This document shows positions 17,131 to 25,504 of a DNA stretch of 64,000 nucleotides, piece by piece. Origin of the DNA: Kitasatospora sp. GP82 (GTDB lineage: Bacteria; Actinomycetota; Actinomycetes; Streptomycetales; Streptomycetaceae); NCBI RefSeq assembly GCF_029892105.1, contig NZ_JARZAJ010000003.1, positions 248,001 through 312,000 of the forward strand. The letters are read 5' to 3'. A model generated the notes under the pieces. The model worked only from the letters and a program-made list of their open reading frames with translations. It had not been told where the DNA came from and made no database searches. The number at the start of each line of letters is the position of its first letter. The stretch's first letter is position 1. Made by a program: the position numbers and the translations under genes.

Positions 17131-17967
17131 GTGAACGAGCGATCGCCTGGCGCGGACGAGGGATTGCCGACGGCGGAGCACGACGGCCTCGCCCGCCGCT
17201 GCCCGGCCTGCGGGGCGGTGCGGCAGCAGATCCCGGAGTACTCGGTCTCGGCGGAGTTCTACGACGTCCTGCATGGCGCGGAGTACCGGCGGAGCGCGCT
17301 CGAACTGGCCGCACCGGCCGCGGCCGCCAGGCTCGGGATCGTCGAACTGGGCGCCGGTACCGGGCTGGTCACCGAGGTCCTGGTGAGCGCCTCGTCCGTG
17401 CCCGTGCATGTGGTGGAGCCGGCGGCCGCGATGCGGGCGGTCCTGCTCTCCCGGCTGGCCGCCGCCGGGCCGGACACCCTCGGGCGGGTGACGGTCCACC
17501 CCTGCCCGGCGCAGCAGCTCGGGCTTGCGGCGCAGGCGGACCTCGCCGTCTGCCTCAGGGTGATCGCCGGTCTCCCGCCCGTCGAGCGCCGCTCGGTCTG
17601 GCACTCGGCCGCTACCTGGCTGCTCCCCGGTGGTCTGCTGCTTGTGGACCGTCCGCCCCGACACCTCCCGGCCGAACCCCGCCAGCGCGTGGTCGGCGAG
17701 GTGCGCATCGGGATCGACACCTACACCGCCCGGCTCACCGAACACCCCAAGGGTGACCATGTCCAGCTGGACTACACCTATCTGGTGCGCCGTCAGGGCC
17801 GGGTGATCCGCCGGGCCGAGGAGACCTTCCACCAGTGGCCGCTGACCGACGAAGAGCTGGACCGCGAACTGGCGGACGCGGGCTTCCGGTTGGAGGGCGA
17901 GCAGACGCCGGGCGTGCTGCGGCTGAGGCGACTGGACCACCAGGATGTCATTACGCACCGTAATTGA
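17131..17967 (+). CDS. Class I SAM-dependent methyltransferase
   Basis: A 278-residue methyltransferase. SAM motif I is IVELGAGTGLVTEVL near residue 70, followed by the acidic loop (VVEPAAAM) and the post-motif segment LAVCLRVIAGLPP. An N-terminal CPACGAV segment with two Cys could be half of a metal site. The GTG at 17131 is chosen since the coding signal begins there. The acceptor is unknown; the gene stands alone with no biosynthetic partner. Confidence 0.75.
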   Translation: MNERSPGADEGLPTAEHDGLARRCPACGAVRQQIPEYSVSAEFYDVLHGAEYRRSALELAAPAAAARLGIVELGAGTGLVTEVLVSASSVPVHVVEPAAAMRAVLLSRLAAAGPDTLGRVTVHPCPAQQLGLAAQADLAVCLRVIAGLPPVERRSVWHSAATWLLPGGLLLVDRPPRHLPAEPRQRVVGEVRIGIDTYTARLTEHPKGDHVQLDYTYLVRRQGRVIRRAEETFHQWPLTDEELDRELADAGFRLEGEQTPGVLRLRRLDHQDVITHRN

Positions 17968-18056
17968 CTCTTCGCCAAATCCGCACCGCAGCCCTACCAT
18001 CGGCATGCGGAACCAGCAGCCCGGGGCCCGCCCGAATCTTCTGAGAGGCGACAGCA

Positions 18057-19079
18057 ATGCCTACCATCAGTGTGATCACCGTCGTCCCCGACGGCGGACA
18101 CCGGCATCTCCCGGAGGCGTACCGCTCGCTGTGCGATCAGCGGTTACCCGCCGGGTGGGAGTGGCAGTGGGTCGTCCAGGGGGCGCCGTCCGACGCGCTG
18201 CCCGAGGATGCCCGGGTCTCGGTGAGCGCGGGTGCGGGTGCGGCCGGCGATGACGCCCTGGTCCGGGCGACGGGGAGCCTGGTCCGGGCCCTGGACGCCG
18301 ACGGGCTGCTCCCGCAGGGCGCACTGGGCCGGGACATCGAGATCATGACCCAGCACCCCGAGCTCGGCTGGTGCCTCTCGCCCGGCCTGGAACTGCGCGC
18401 CGACGAGACCCTGTCCGCCGGCCCCGCCGATCTCCCGGCCGGGCCGCTCCACCCGGGCGTGCTGGCGGCCGTGCTCAGGGAGGGGCACCAGCACGCCCGG
18501 ATGGAGCTGCCCGCCCCGGGTGCGAACCTGACGGCGCGTACGGAACTGGTGCGCGCGCTCGGCAGCCGGCCGGAGCCGACCGCAGGTGCCGACCTGGGGC
18601 TGCTGCTGGCCTGCGAGGCCGTCGCCCAGGGCTGGATGATCGAGGAGCCGGGCGTGATTCGCCGCGCGCCAGGCCGTCCTTCACTCGAGGAGGGACAGTC
18701 GGCCGCCGTCCTCGGGCGGGTCGAAGCCCTGCTGCGGACGGGCTGGCGCTGGCAGAGCCCGCCCACGCTCAGCCAGTTCGAGCAGCGGCTCGGGCAGTCC
18801 CCGGACCCGCAGTGGGCCTACGACCGCCGGGTGGAGATCCACAGCGCCGTGAACTCCGTGCTCCGCGAGGCGGACGACCTGGTGAAGCGGCGTACCAGGA
18901 ACGGGCGTTGGACACCGCCGGGCGAGATCTCGGAGGGCGGCAGCAACATCGGACTGGTGACGGCGGCCCGCGTCTGGATCCTGGACCGGCTGGAGGCACG
19001 AATCCTGGCCGCGCGAGAGGTGCTCGAGAAGGTGGAGCGTGACACCCACGCCTACCGGAAGGAGGCTTCGGCCTCGTAG
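18057..19079 (+). CDS. GT2-like glycosyltransferase-fold protein
   Basis: A 340-residue protein whose first 130 residues look like a compact GT-A fold: MPTISVITVVPDGGHRHLPE at the start, and LVRALDADGLLP with a DxD-type motif at Asp80-Asp82. The remainder is helical and ends in a Glu/Lys-rich segment (ILAAREVLEKVERDTHAYRK). GAGAGGCGA lies 4-5 bases before the ATG. The sequence is shorter and more degenerate than true GT2 enzymes, so activity is uncertain; it could be an inactive relative. Confidence 0.55.
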   Translation: MPTISVITVVPDGGHRHLPEAYRSLCDQRLPAGWEWQWVVQGAPSDALPEDARVSVSAGAGAAGDDALVRATGSLVRALDADGLLPQGALGRDIEIMTQHPELGWCLSPGLELRADETLSAGPADLPAGPLHPGVLAAVLREGHQHARMELPAPGANLTARTELVRALGSRPEPTAGADLGLLLACEAVAQGWMIEEPGVIRRAPGRPSLEEGQSAAVLGRVEALLRTGWRWQSPPTLSQFEQRLGQSPDPQWAYDRRVEIHSAVNSVLREADDLVKRRTRNGRWTPPGEISEGGSNIGLVTAARVWILDRLEARILAAREVLEKVERDTHAYRKEASAS

Positions 19080-19116
19080 GCCGTTGGAGATCGTGGTGTG
19101 GCGCGGGCTGCCGCCG

Positions 19117-19590
19117 TCAGTTCACGTCGACGTCGTCGAAGAGTTCGAGCATCCGGCCGAGGACCCGTAGGCAGGCGGTGATGTCGGCGTCGGTGAGGTC
19201 GCCGCCGACGTGGCGCAGCAGGGCGCGTTCGCGGGTAGTCACGGCGGTGATCGCCGCCCGGCCGTCGTCGGTCAGCCGGATGAGCGAGGACCGCTGGTGG
19301 GCGGGGTTCGGGAAGGTCTCGACGAGGTGCTGCGCTGCGGCGTCGTTGACCATGCGCTGCACAAACTGGCGGCTCAGCGCCTGGGCGCGGCCCATCTGCG
19401 GGACGGTCATGGGCCCGTACTCGCGGAGGAGGTCCAGAACGGCGCGCACGCCGACGGACAGCCCCTGGATCGGCGCGTCCTGCTCGACCTTGCGCTGCAC
19501 GCGTCGGTACAGCGGCCCCACCAGGGCGAACACCTCCATGAGTCGGGGAGTGAGGTCGTCGGGCGCGGAGGGCGGGTCGTTGTCGGTCAC
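19117..19590 (-). CDS. MarR-family regulator
   Basis: A 157-residue MarR-type winged-helix protein. The recognition region is around VGVRAVLDLLREYGPMTVPQ and ALSRQFVQRMVNDAA, with the wing at RSSLIRLTDDGRA. The GTG at 19590 gives the normal family length; in-frame sequence upstream runs through the operator array and is unlikely to be translated. It is divergent from an alpha/beta hydrolase, with three near-identical sites between them. Confidence 0.88.
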   Translation of the reverse strand: MTDNDPPSAPDDLTPRLMEVFALVGPLYRRVQRKVEQDAPIQGLSVGVRAVLDLLREYGPMTVPQMGRAQALSRQFVQRMVNDAAAQHLVETFPNPAHQRSSLIRLTDDGRAAITAVTTRERALLRHVGGDLTDADITACLRVLGRMLELFDDVDVN

Positions 19591-19600
19591 CCGACCATGA

Positions 19601-19682
19601 TGACACCTCAGGTGCCAATCCTCCAGAAAGAAGATGACACCTTGATTGTCAATCTCTCCGAAATATGGCACCTTGGTTGTCA
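19601..19682. promoter_or_regulatory. Three-copy operator array for the MarR regulator
   Basis: Three related 17-mers: TGACACCTCAGGTGCCA (19601-19617), TGACACCTTGATTGTCA (19635-19651) and TGGCACCTTGGTTGTCA (19666-19682). Each is an imperfect inverted repeat. Start-to-start spacings are 34 and 31 bases, close to three helical turns, so dimers would sit on one DNA face. The third copy overlaps the A of the hydrolase start codon. Confidence 0.8.
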
Positions 19683-20512
19683 TGACTGACGCCTCCGACA
19701 CGTTCACCTTCGAGACCGAGGACGGCTTCCTCGCCTACCGCGACACCGGCACCGGCCGGCCGCTGGTACTTCTGCACAGCGGCTTCGTGGACCACACCGT
19801 GTGGGACGACCAGCTGCCGGCCCTCGCGCGGCACTACCGGGTGATCGCACCGGACGCCCGCGGGCACGGCGGATCCTCGAACGCGACCATGCCGTTCCGC
19901 CAGGCGGACGACCTCGCCGCTCTGCTGCGCCACCTCGACGTCGGCCCCGCGGTCCTCGTCGGGCTGTCGATGGGGGCGATCATCGCGGTCGACACCGCGC
20001 TGGAGCACCCCGACCTCGTGCATGCGCTGGTGGTCAGCGGTGGCGGCACCCCCGAATTCGAGTTCCGCGACTCCTGGGCCAAGGATGTCCACGACGCCCA
20101 GAGCCGCGCGCTGGCAGCCGGCGACATCGAGGGCTGGATGGAGGCGTTCCTGCTCTGGGCGGCGGGCCCGCAGCGCACGCTGGAAGACGTCCGCCCCGAC
20201 ATCGTGCAGCGGCTGCGGCAGATGGCCTGGCGGACTCTCGCCAAGCACACCGCCGCCGAACCGGACCACCGCGTCCCCGTTCCCGGCACCCCGGCCCGCG
20301 TGAAGGAGATCGCCGTTCCCGTCCTGGCCCTCAACGGTGCCATCGACGCGCCCGAGCTCGCAGGCCTGGCCGAACACGTCGCCCGTGCTGTCGCCGACGG
20401 CCGCGTCACGACCATCGAGGGCGCCGCCCACTACCCCAACTTGGAACAGCCGGACGCCTTCAACCAGGCCCTCGGGGACTTCCTGCACACCGTGTACGCC
20501 CGGAAGGGCTGA
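19682..20512 (+). CDS. Alpha/beta hydrolase
   Basis: A 276-residue alpha/beta hydrolase. Catalytic residues are Ser96 in VGLSMGA, Asp222 in LNGAIDAPE and His250 in GAAHYPN; the oxyanion segment is LLHSGFVDHTVWDDQ. The ATG at 19682 has no Shine-Dalgarno and overlaps the third MarR site, so a leaderless mRNA is likely. It probably cleaves an ester or lactone whose presence is sensed by the divergent MarR protein. Confidence 0.87.
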   Translation: MTDASDTFTFETEDGFLAYRDTGTGRPLVLLHSGFVDHTVWDDQLPALARHYRVIAPDARGHGGSSNATMPFRQADDLAALLRHLDVGPAVLVGLSMGAIIAVDTALEHPDLVHALVVSGGGTPEFEFRDSWAKDVHDAQSRALAAGDIEGWMEAFLLWAAGPQRTLEDVRPDIVQRLRQMAWRTLAKHTAAEPDHRVPVPGTPARVKEIAVPVLALNGAIDAPELAGLAEHVARAVADGRVTTIEGAAHYPNLEQPDAFNQALGDFLHTVYARKG

Positions 20513-20522
20513 CGGGGATCCC

Positions 20523-20562
20523 GGGTTCCGGCCCCGCCGTGGAAGCGGTGGGGCCGGAACCC
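20523..20562. terminator. Bidirectional hairpin between convergent genes
   Basis: A 13-base perfect stem (GGGTTCCGGCCCC at 20523-20535 with its complement at 20550-20562), extendable by three pairs including one wobble, encloses a short loop. It lies just after the hydrolase stop and before the stop of the minus-strand reductase. No U-tract follows, as is common in GC-rich actinobacteria. Confidence 0.75.
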
Positions 20563-20605
20563 GCACCGCGCCAAGGTCTCCACCGGTCTTCCGGGCCGCC
20601 GCCGT

Positions 20606-21391
20606 TCAGGCGCACGTGGCGCGGGTGTAGCGGGTGAAGAGGAAGCCGTCCGCGGTGAGGACGGAGGCCAGGGCCATCGGGGTGCGGTCCGCCGCCCCCG
20701 GGCCGGGGCCGCGCAGGATCCGGGAGGCATCACCTGCGGTGATGAGCGGTGAGACGGTCAGGCAGAGTTCGTCCAGCAGACCGGCTGCCCAGATGCGGCC
20801 GAGGAGTTGCGGGCCGCCCTCGCTGAGGATGCGGTACCAGCCGCGTGCGGCCAGCGCCCGTACCGCCGCCGGCGGATCGACCTGCTCCTCACCTGCGACG
20901 ACCACCTCGGCCACGCGCTCCAGGGCACGCCGGGCCGCAGTCGGAGCCTGCCGCGCGGTGATCACCAGCGTCCGCGCTCCGGGCGAGGCAGCCGGTCGGG
21001 CGAAGAGGTCCGAGCCGGGGTCGAGCTCCAGCCGCGCGCTCACCACGGCGATCGCCGGCGCCGGCTCCTGCCCTGCCGCGATCCTGGCCGCCCCCAACTC
21101 CGGGTGCACATCGGCAGGTCCGTACCCCTCGCTGCGCGCCGTCCCCGCGCCGACCAGCACGACATCGGCCAACGCCCGCTGAACGGCGAGGACTTGCGCA
21201 TCGGCCGCACCCGAGAGTCCGCCGGAGCGCCCCTGCCAGGCCGCCGCGCCGTCCAGCCCCGACACCATGCACGCCCGCACCCACGGCCGCCCGGCGACGG
21301 CCTCACCCGGGTAGCGGTACGCCTCGGCGAGCCACCGGGCCTGTTCCGGCTCCGGTACCGCCACCACGGGTTGGGGATAGAGACGCTGCAC
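20606..21391 (-). CDS. Pyrimidine reductase (RibD C-terminal/DHFR-fold family)
   Basis: A 261-residue protein of the RibD-C family: WVRACMVSGLDGAAAW near residue 38, VVLVGAGTARSEGYGP, then LSEGGPQLLGRIWAAGLLDE and TVSPLITAG, the canonical NADPH-dependent reductase motifs. The GTG start at 21391 has GAGGTGGC upstream. Stand-alone copies without the deaminase domain are common in Streptomyces; some act in riboflavin-like or F420/deazaflavin contexts, others have unknown substrates. No riboflavin gene is nearby. Confidence 0.8.
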   Translation of the reverse strand: MQRLYPQPVVAVPEPEQARWLAEAYRYPGEAVAGRPWVRACMVSGLDGAAAWQGRSGGLSGAADAQVLAVQRALADVVLVGAGTARSEGYGPADVHPELGAARIAAGQEPAPAIAVVSARLELDPGSDLFARPAASPGARTLVITARQAPTAARRALERVAEVVVAGEEQVDPPAAVRALAARGWYRILSEGGPQLLGRIWAAGLLDELCLTVSPLITAGDASRILRGPGPGAADRTPMALASVLTADGFLFTRYTRATCA

Positions 21392-21449
21392 GTCAGCCAG
21401 TCTGCCACCTCGGACGCCTCGGCCGATCAGGAAGCAGGCAGCAGGCAGA

Positions 21450-21668
21450 TCAGGAGTCCTCGACGATGCTGATGACCGCATTGGGGCACAGGGCCGCCGC
21501 GAGCCGGGCGGAGTCGTGCAGCTCGGGCGGGGGCTCGTCGTCGAGGAGGACGACCGTGCCGTCGTCCTCGGACTGGTCGAACAGTTCGGGGGCGTTGAGC
21601 GCGCACTGCCCGGCGCCCCGGCAGCGGTCGTGGTCGATCCGGATTCTCATGGTCTTCCCGGTGTTCAT
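21450..21668 (-). CDS. [3Fe-4S] ferredoxin partner of the P450
   Basis: A 72-residue ferredoxin with three cluster Cys (CRGAGQC at residues 16-22 and CP at 61-62), the typical single-cluster type that feeds bacterial class I P450s. Its start at 21668 is eight bases after the P450 stop, so the two form an operon. An internal ATG at 21650 with GGGAAGA upstream is an alternative start. Confidence 0.9.
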   Translation of the reverse strand: MNTGKTMRIRIDHDRCRGAGQCALNAPELFDQSEDDGTVVLLDDEPPPELHDSARLAAALCPNAVISIVEDS

Positions 21669-21675
21669 GGTGCGC

Positions 21676-22920
21676 TCAACTCCCTTGGTCCGAGGGCCTG
21701 TCCCAGGTGAGCGGAAGTGCGTGGACCCCGTAGATGAACATGTCGTCGCGCATCGGGACCTGCTCCGGTGGCACGGCCAGGCGCAGGGTCGGGAAGCGCC
21801 GCAGCAGGGCGGGGAAGGCGATCTCCATCTCCACCCGGGCCAGCTGCTGGCCGAGGCACTGGTGGAAGCCGTGCCCGAAGGCGACGTGCTGGGAGGGTTC
21901 GCGGTCGAGATCGAGTTCCTCGGGGTCGGCGAAGTGCTCGGGATCCCGGTTGGCCGCGGCCAGCGAGGCGAGCACGGTCTCCCCCGCCCGGATGCTCCGG
22001 CCGCCGATCTCGACGTCCTCCCGGGCGACCCTGACGATGCCGAACTGCACGATGGTCAGGTAGCGCAGCAGTTCCTCGACGGCGCGCTCGATGCCCTCGG
22101 GGTGCTCGCGCAGCGCTCGCAGCTGCCCGGGGTGGGACAGCAGGGTGTAGGTGCCGAGCGCCAGCATGTTCGCCGTCGTCTCGTGGCCCGCGACCAGCAG
22201 CAGGCGCCCGATCCCCGACAGCTCCTCGTCCGTCAGGTCGACCTCGGGATCCTCCCCGTCGTCCCTGGCGATCAGGTTGCTGAGCAGGGCGTCGTCGGGG
22301 TGGGCCCGCTTGGCGGCCACCAGGTCGCGCATGTACCCGTGCAGGGCGTCGCGGGCGGCCAGCGCTTCGTCCTCCTCCAGTTCGATCCTGAGCAGGGTCG
22401 AGGTCCAGCCCTGGAACCTGTCGCGGTCGGTGTACGGCACGCCCAGCAGCTCGCAGATGACCAGCGACGGAATCGGCCGGGCGAAGGCCGACACCAGGTC
22501 CACCGGTGGTCCGCCGCGTTCCATCGCATCGAGGTGGTCGGCGACGACCTGCTCGATCCTCGGCGCCAGAGCGCGCATCCGCCGCACCGTGAAGTAGCGG
22601 GTCAGCATCCGCCGGTACCGGGTGTGCTCGGGGGGATCCATGGTGAGGAGCATGCCCGAGCGCGGCCCGAAGTCCTCGGGACGGCCGCGGAACGCGCGCA
22701 CCGGAAGGGAGGCCCGCAGCCGGTCGGAGCTGAACCGCTCGTCCGCCAGCAGCGCGCGGACGTCCTCGTGACGGGTGAGCAGCCAGCCGACCTTCCCGTC
22801 GGGGAAGGCCAGTGGGCTGACCGGCTCCTGCTCGCGCAGACGCTCGTACTCCGGCGGTGGATCGAAGGGGCAGCTGCGGCGTGTCGGCAGGGGCGCCGTA
22901 GCGGACTGGGTTGCGCACAT
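21676..22920 (-). CDS. Cytochrome P450
   Basis: A 414-residue soluble P450. The I-helix oxygen motif is LLLVAGHETTAN, the K-helix ExxR is EELLRY, and the heme loop FGHGFHQCLGQQLAR carries the thiolate ligand Cys355. The ATG at 22920 has GGAGGGAG upstream. The motif set resembles CYP105/CYP107-type oxygenases that hydroxylate xenobiotics or natural-product scaffolds. It is co-transcribed with the ferredoxin; a TetR gene lies 130 bases upstream on the same strand. The substrate is unknown. Confidence 0.92.
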   Translation of the reverse strand: MCATQSATAPLPTRRSCPFDPPPEYERLREQEPVSPLAFPDGKVGWLLTRHEDVRALLADERFSSDRLRASLPVRAFRGRPEDFGPRSGMLLTMDPPEHTRYRRMLTRYFTVRRMRALAPRIEQVVADHLDAMERGGPPVDLVSAFARPIPSLVICELLGVPYTDRDRFQGWTSTLLRIELEEDEALAARDALHGYMRDLVAAKRAHPDDALLSNLIARDDGEDPEVDLTDEELSGIGRLLLVAGHETTANMLALGTYTLLSHPGQLRALREHPEGIERAVEELLRYLTIVQFGIVRVAREDVEIGGRSIRAGETVLASLAAANRDPEHFADPEELDLDREPSQHVAFGHGFHQCLGQQLARVEMEIAFPALLRRFPTLRLAVPPEQVPMRDDMFIYGVHALPLTWDRPSDQGS

Positions 22921-23050
22921 GGGAGCGGCTCCCTCCATCCGGCGTACATCGACTCGATCCCGCCGCCGTCTCCCCCGGGCCGCCCTGTCCGGCGATCCGA
23001 CCGTGCGGCGGAACCGAGGGCCTTCCAAGCCAGGGTAGTACGAAGTCGTT

Positions 23051-23725
23051 CTATGCGGAGGGCCTGGCGGAGCCCTCGGCCGGAACCGCCGGGGACCGTC
23101 CGGCCCCGGGGCCACCGCGCAGGAGCGGGACGAGCACGCCGTCCACGATCCGGTCGACCAGCTCGGGGCTCGGCTGTTCGTCCAGGACCAGCACATGGGT
23201 CAGTACCAGCGCGAACGGCAGCTCGACGAGCAGCTCCTCGTCGACCTGGCCGGGAATCTCGCCGCGCCCGCGCGCCCTGGCCAGCGCGGCCTCCGCGGCC
23301 TGGCGCAGGGGCCGGCTGAGCCGCTCCCGGCGCAGGCGGGCGACTTCCGGGTCTCGTCTGCTGCCCTCCAGCAGGGCGAGCATCAGCCCCCGGTCCCGCT
23401 CCGTCCAGCCCGCCAGCCACGCCGCCAGCAGGCGGCGCAGATCGTCGGGGTAGGAGCCCGCCTCCGGTCCGGCGGCGACCTGCTGGTGCTCCTGGAGCGC
23501 GTCCACCACCAGCTCCGCCTTCGACGGCCACCGCTGGTAGAGCGTGGCCTTGCTGGCCCTGGCCCGCTGCGCGACCAGGTCCATGGTGAAGCGCTCGTAG
23601 CCCACCTCGGCGAGCAGGGCCAGCACGACGTCGAACACCTCCCGGCGTCGCGCCGGGTCGCTCAACGGAACCTTGCGCAGCCCCCGCGCCCGCCCGGTGC
23701 GATGACCCGCAACTCCGCCCGACAC
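23051..23725 (-). CDS. TetR-family regulator upstream of the P450
   Basis: A 224-residue TetR protein: helix-turn-helix near residues 25-72 (DVVLALLAEVGYERFTMDLV, RASKATLYQRWPSKAELV), then the C-terminal domain typical of the TetR_C_16-like group (ERDRGLMLALLEGSRRDPEV). The GTG start at 23725 has AGGGAGG just upstream. Being on the same strand and 130 bases before the P450, it could control that operon, although a divergent target is absent. Confidence 0.83.
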   Translation of the reverse strand: MSGGVAGHRTGRARGLRKVPLSDPARRREVFDVVLALLAEVGYERFTMDLVAQRARASKATLYQRWPSKAELVVDALQEHQQVAAGPEAGSYPDDLRRLLAAWLAGWTERDRGLMLALLEGSRRDPEVARLRRERLSRPLRQAAEAALARARGRGEIPGQVDEELLVELPFALVLTHVLVLDEQPSPELVDRIVDGVLVPLLRGGPGAGRSPAVPAEGSARPSA

Positions 23726-23862
23726 CCGACCTCCCTGGCCATCCGCCCGCGTACAGATCCGACAACAGAACCGTAGACCCACCCGGGGCCCGGCCGCCCG
23801 GCGACGCCGGTCCGTGAACAGGCGGTTCGGCGAGGGCGGTTGGGGCGCCGCCACGCGTGCCG

Positions 23863-24888
23863 TCACACCACGGCCGCGTCCCACGCGTGCAGCGCGGCCA
23901 GTGCGGCCTCGCGCCGCTCCCGCGGCACCGGGTCCTGGCCGGCGAGCAGGTAGTCGGCGACCGGCGTCAGCAGCAACTCGCCCTGACCGAAGGGGACGTA
24001 GCGCACCTCGTCCCAGTCGTCGCGGGTGACCGTCCGGCGCAGCAGCACGCCACGGCGGGGGACGATGGCCTGCTCGGGTCCGGTCCTCTCGCGGCGGCGG
24101 AGTTCGGGGCCGATCTCTGGCGCCAGTTCGGCACGTACGGCGGCCAGGGAGCCGAGGCAGACGTGCGCCGCGGCGACGTCCAGCAGTCGGGCGGCCTCCG
24201 GCGCGAGCCGGTAGGCGGACACCACGGCCGCCGTCTCGGACGGGTCGAAGGCCAGGCCCGAGAGGACCAGCACATCGACGACGTCCCGGACCTGGAAGGG
24301 ACGTTGGAGCCCCTTCTCGGCCAGCGCGATCAGACACTCGACGTGATCGTCGGCGGCGAGCACCGGTCGCACCGGCACGGTCGCCAGATCACCCGCGAGT
24401 GCCGCCGTACAGAGTTCCACCCGGTACCACGGATCCACCAACGGGTCGGCGGCCGGCCAGAACAGGGCGACCTTGAGGTGCCGGGGCCGGTCTCCGAGGA
24501 CCGTGACGTCGATGGTCTCGATCGGATAGTCGGTGACCAGCCGGGCCGCGGCCCGCCAGAGTGCGGACTGGCTCGGCGCGATCAGGTCCAGGTCGCCCTG
24601 CGGGCGCAGCAGGTCCGGTGGGTAGTAACGGGCAAGCGGGAGACCTCTGATGGGCCGGACACCCGTCGACTCACCGAGCCTCCGGGCGACTTCGGCGTAC
24701 CGGTCGGCGCGGGCCTGGGCCCGGCGCAGCTCGGCGCGCGCGGGCTCGCCCATCCTGGCGTCCTCCCTGGCCAGCGAGGAGAGCACCAGATAGGGCAGTT
24801 GCGGGCTGCGGCGGGCTCTGACGAGCAGTTCGGCCGCGCCCGCCCGGGGATCCACGTCGAGCAGGTCGTACAGCAGGTCCGTGTTCAC
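23863..24888 (-). CDS. Uncharacterised nucleotidyltransferase-like protein
   Basis: A 341-residue protein resembling the NTP_transf_5 family: GVRPIRGLPLARYYPPDLLR followed by PQGDLDLIAPS, where GDxD is the expected metal-binding core of the nucleotidyltransferase fold. Members often sit in RiPP or other peptide natural-product loci, yet none is evident here. The GTG start at 24888 has GGAG ten bases upstream. No partner gene is adjacent; the function is inferred from the fold only. Confidence 0.6.
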   Translation of the reverse strand: MNTDLLYDLLDVDPRAGAAELLVRARRSPQLPYLVLSSLAREDARMGEPARAELRRAQARADRYAEVARRLGESTGVRPIRGLPLARYYPPDLLRPQGDLDLIAPSQSALWRAAARLVTDYPIETIDVTVLGDRPRHLKVALFWPAADPLVDPWYRVELCTAALAGDLATVPVRPVLAADDHVECLIALAEKGLQRPFQVRDVVDVLVLSGLAFDPSETAAVVSAYRLAPEAARLLDVAAAHVCLGSLAAVRAELAPEIGPELRRRERTGPEQAIVPRRGVLLRRTVTRDDWDEVRYVPFGQGELLLTPVADYLLAGQDPVPRERREAALAALHAWDAAVV

Positions 24889-25504
24889 GGCGTCCAGCTC
24901 CAGTCGTGCGGAAGGTGACCGGGCCGTCGGGCGGCCGGGCCATGGGGTGCGGCCGGTTCGCGCGGTGCGGCCGGTCCTGAAGGTGTGCTCGGGCCCAGCC
25001 GACGGCAGACCGGATCCGCAGGGTCGTGTACCCCGCCCCGGGTCCGGGACATCGTCGGGCTGTCGCACCCGGCCGAGGCTCTCGGCCGTGCGGGGGCCAC
25101 GCTGCCCCCGACCGTGCGGCCGCGCCCGGATCCGGTGCGTGCCGACGGCTGTTACCGCTCTCCACATGCTCCCAGAGGATCCCTGCCGCCGGGCGTGCCT
25201 CGCTGCCGCTGCCGACGGCGGCCGGTGGATCAGCGCCGGAGCCCCGGGTCGGGCCTGCGCATGCCAACGGTGCGTCCGCGCGGGGTCGGCGGATGTTTAC
25301 TGCCCGTCACCATTGACTCCGATTCTGGTCCTGCCGGATTGCGGCCGGGTGCGGGTGAGCACCGTGCCGACCCGATCGAAGATAGCCATGCCCCTTCAAC
25401 ATCCGATCACAACTCGCTCAACGCCATCTCGACAGGTTCCGGTCCGGCGTGGTTAATGTGTGAGCGCACAGACACAGCGGGCGCACTGGGGCGGGTGGGG
25501 TGGG
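24889..25504. other. 616-bp divergent intergenic region
   Basis: Separates the nucleotidyltransferase-like gene from the large AfsR-type regulator. Its frames lack GC-position bias. The part from 25370 to 25460 is relatively AT-rich and probably holds the regulator promoter. No clear operator, hairpin or small gene was found. Confidence 0.4.
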
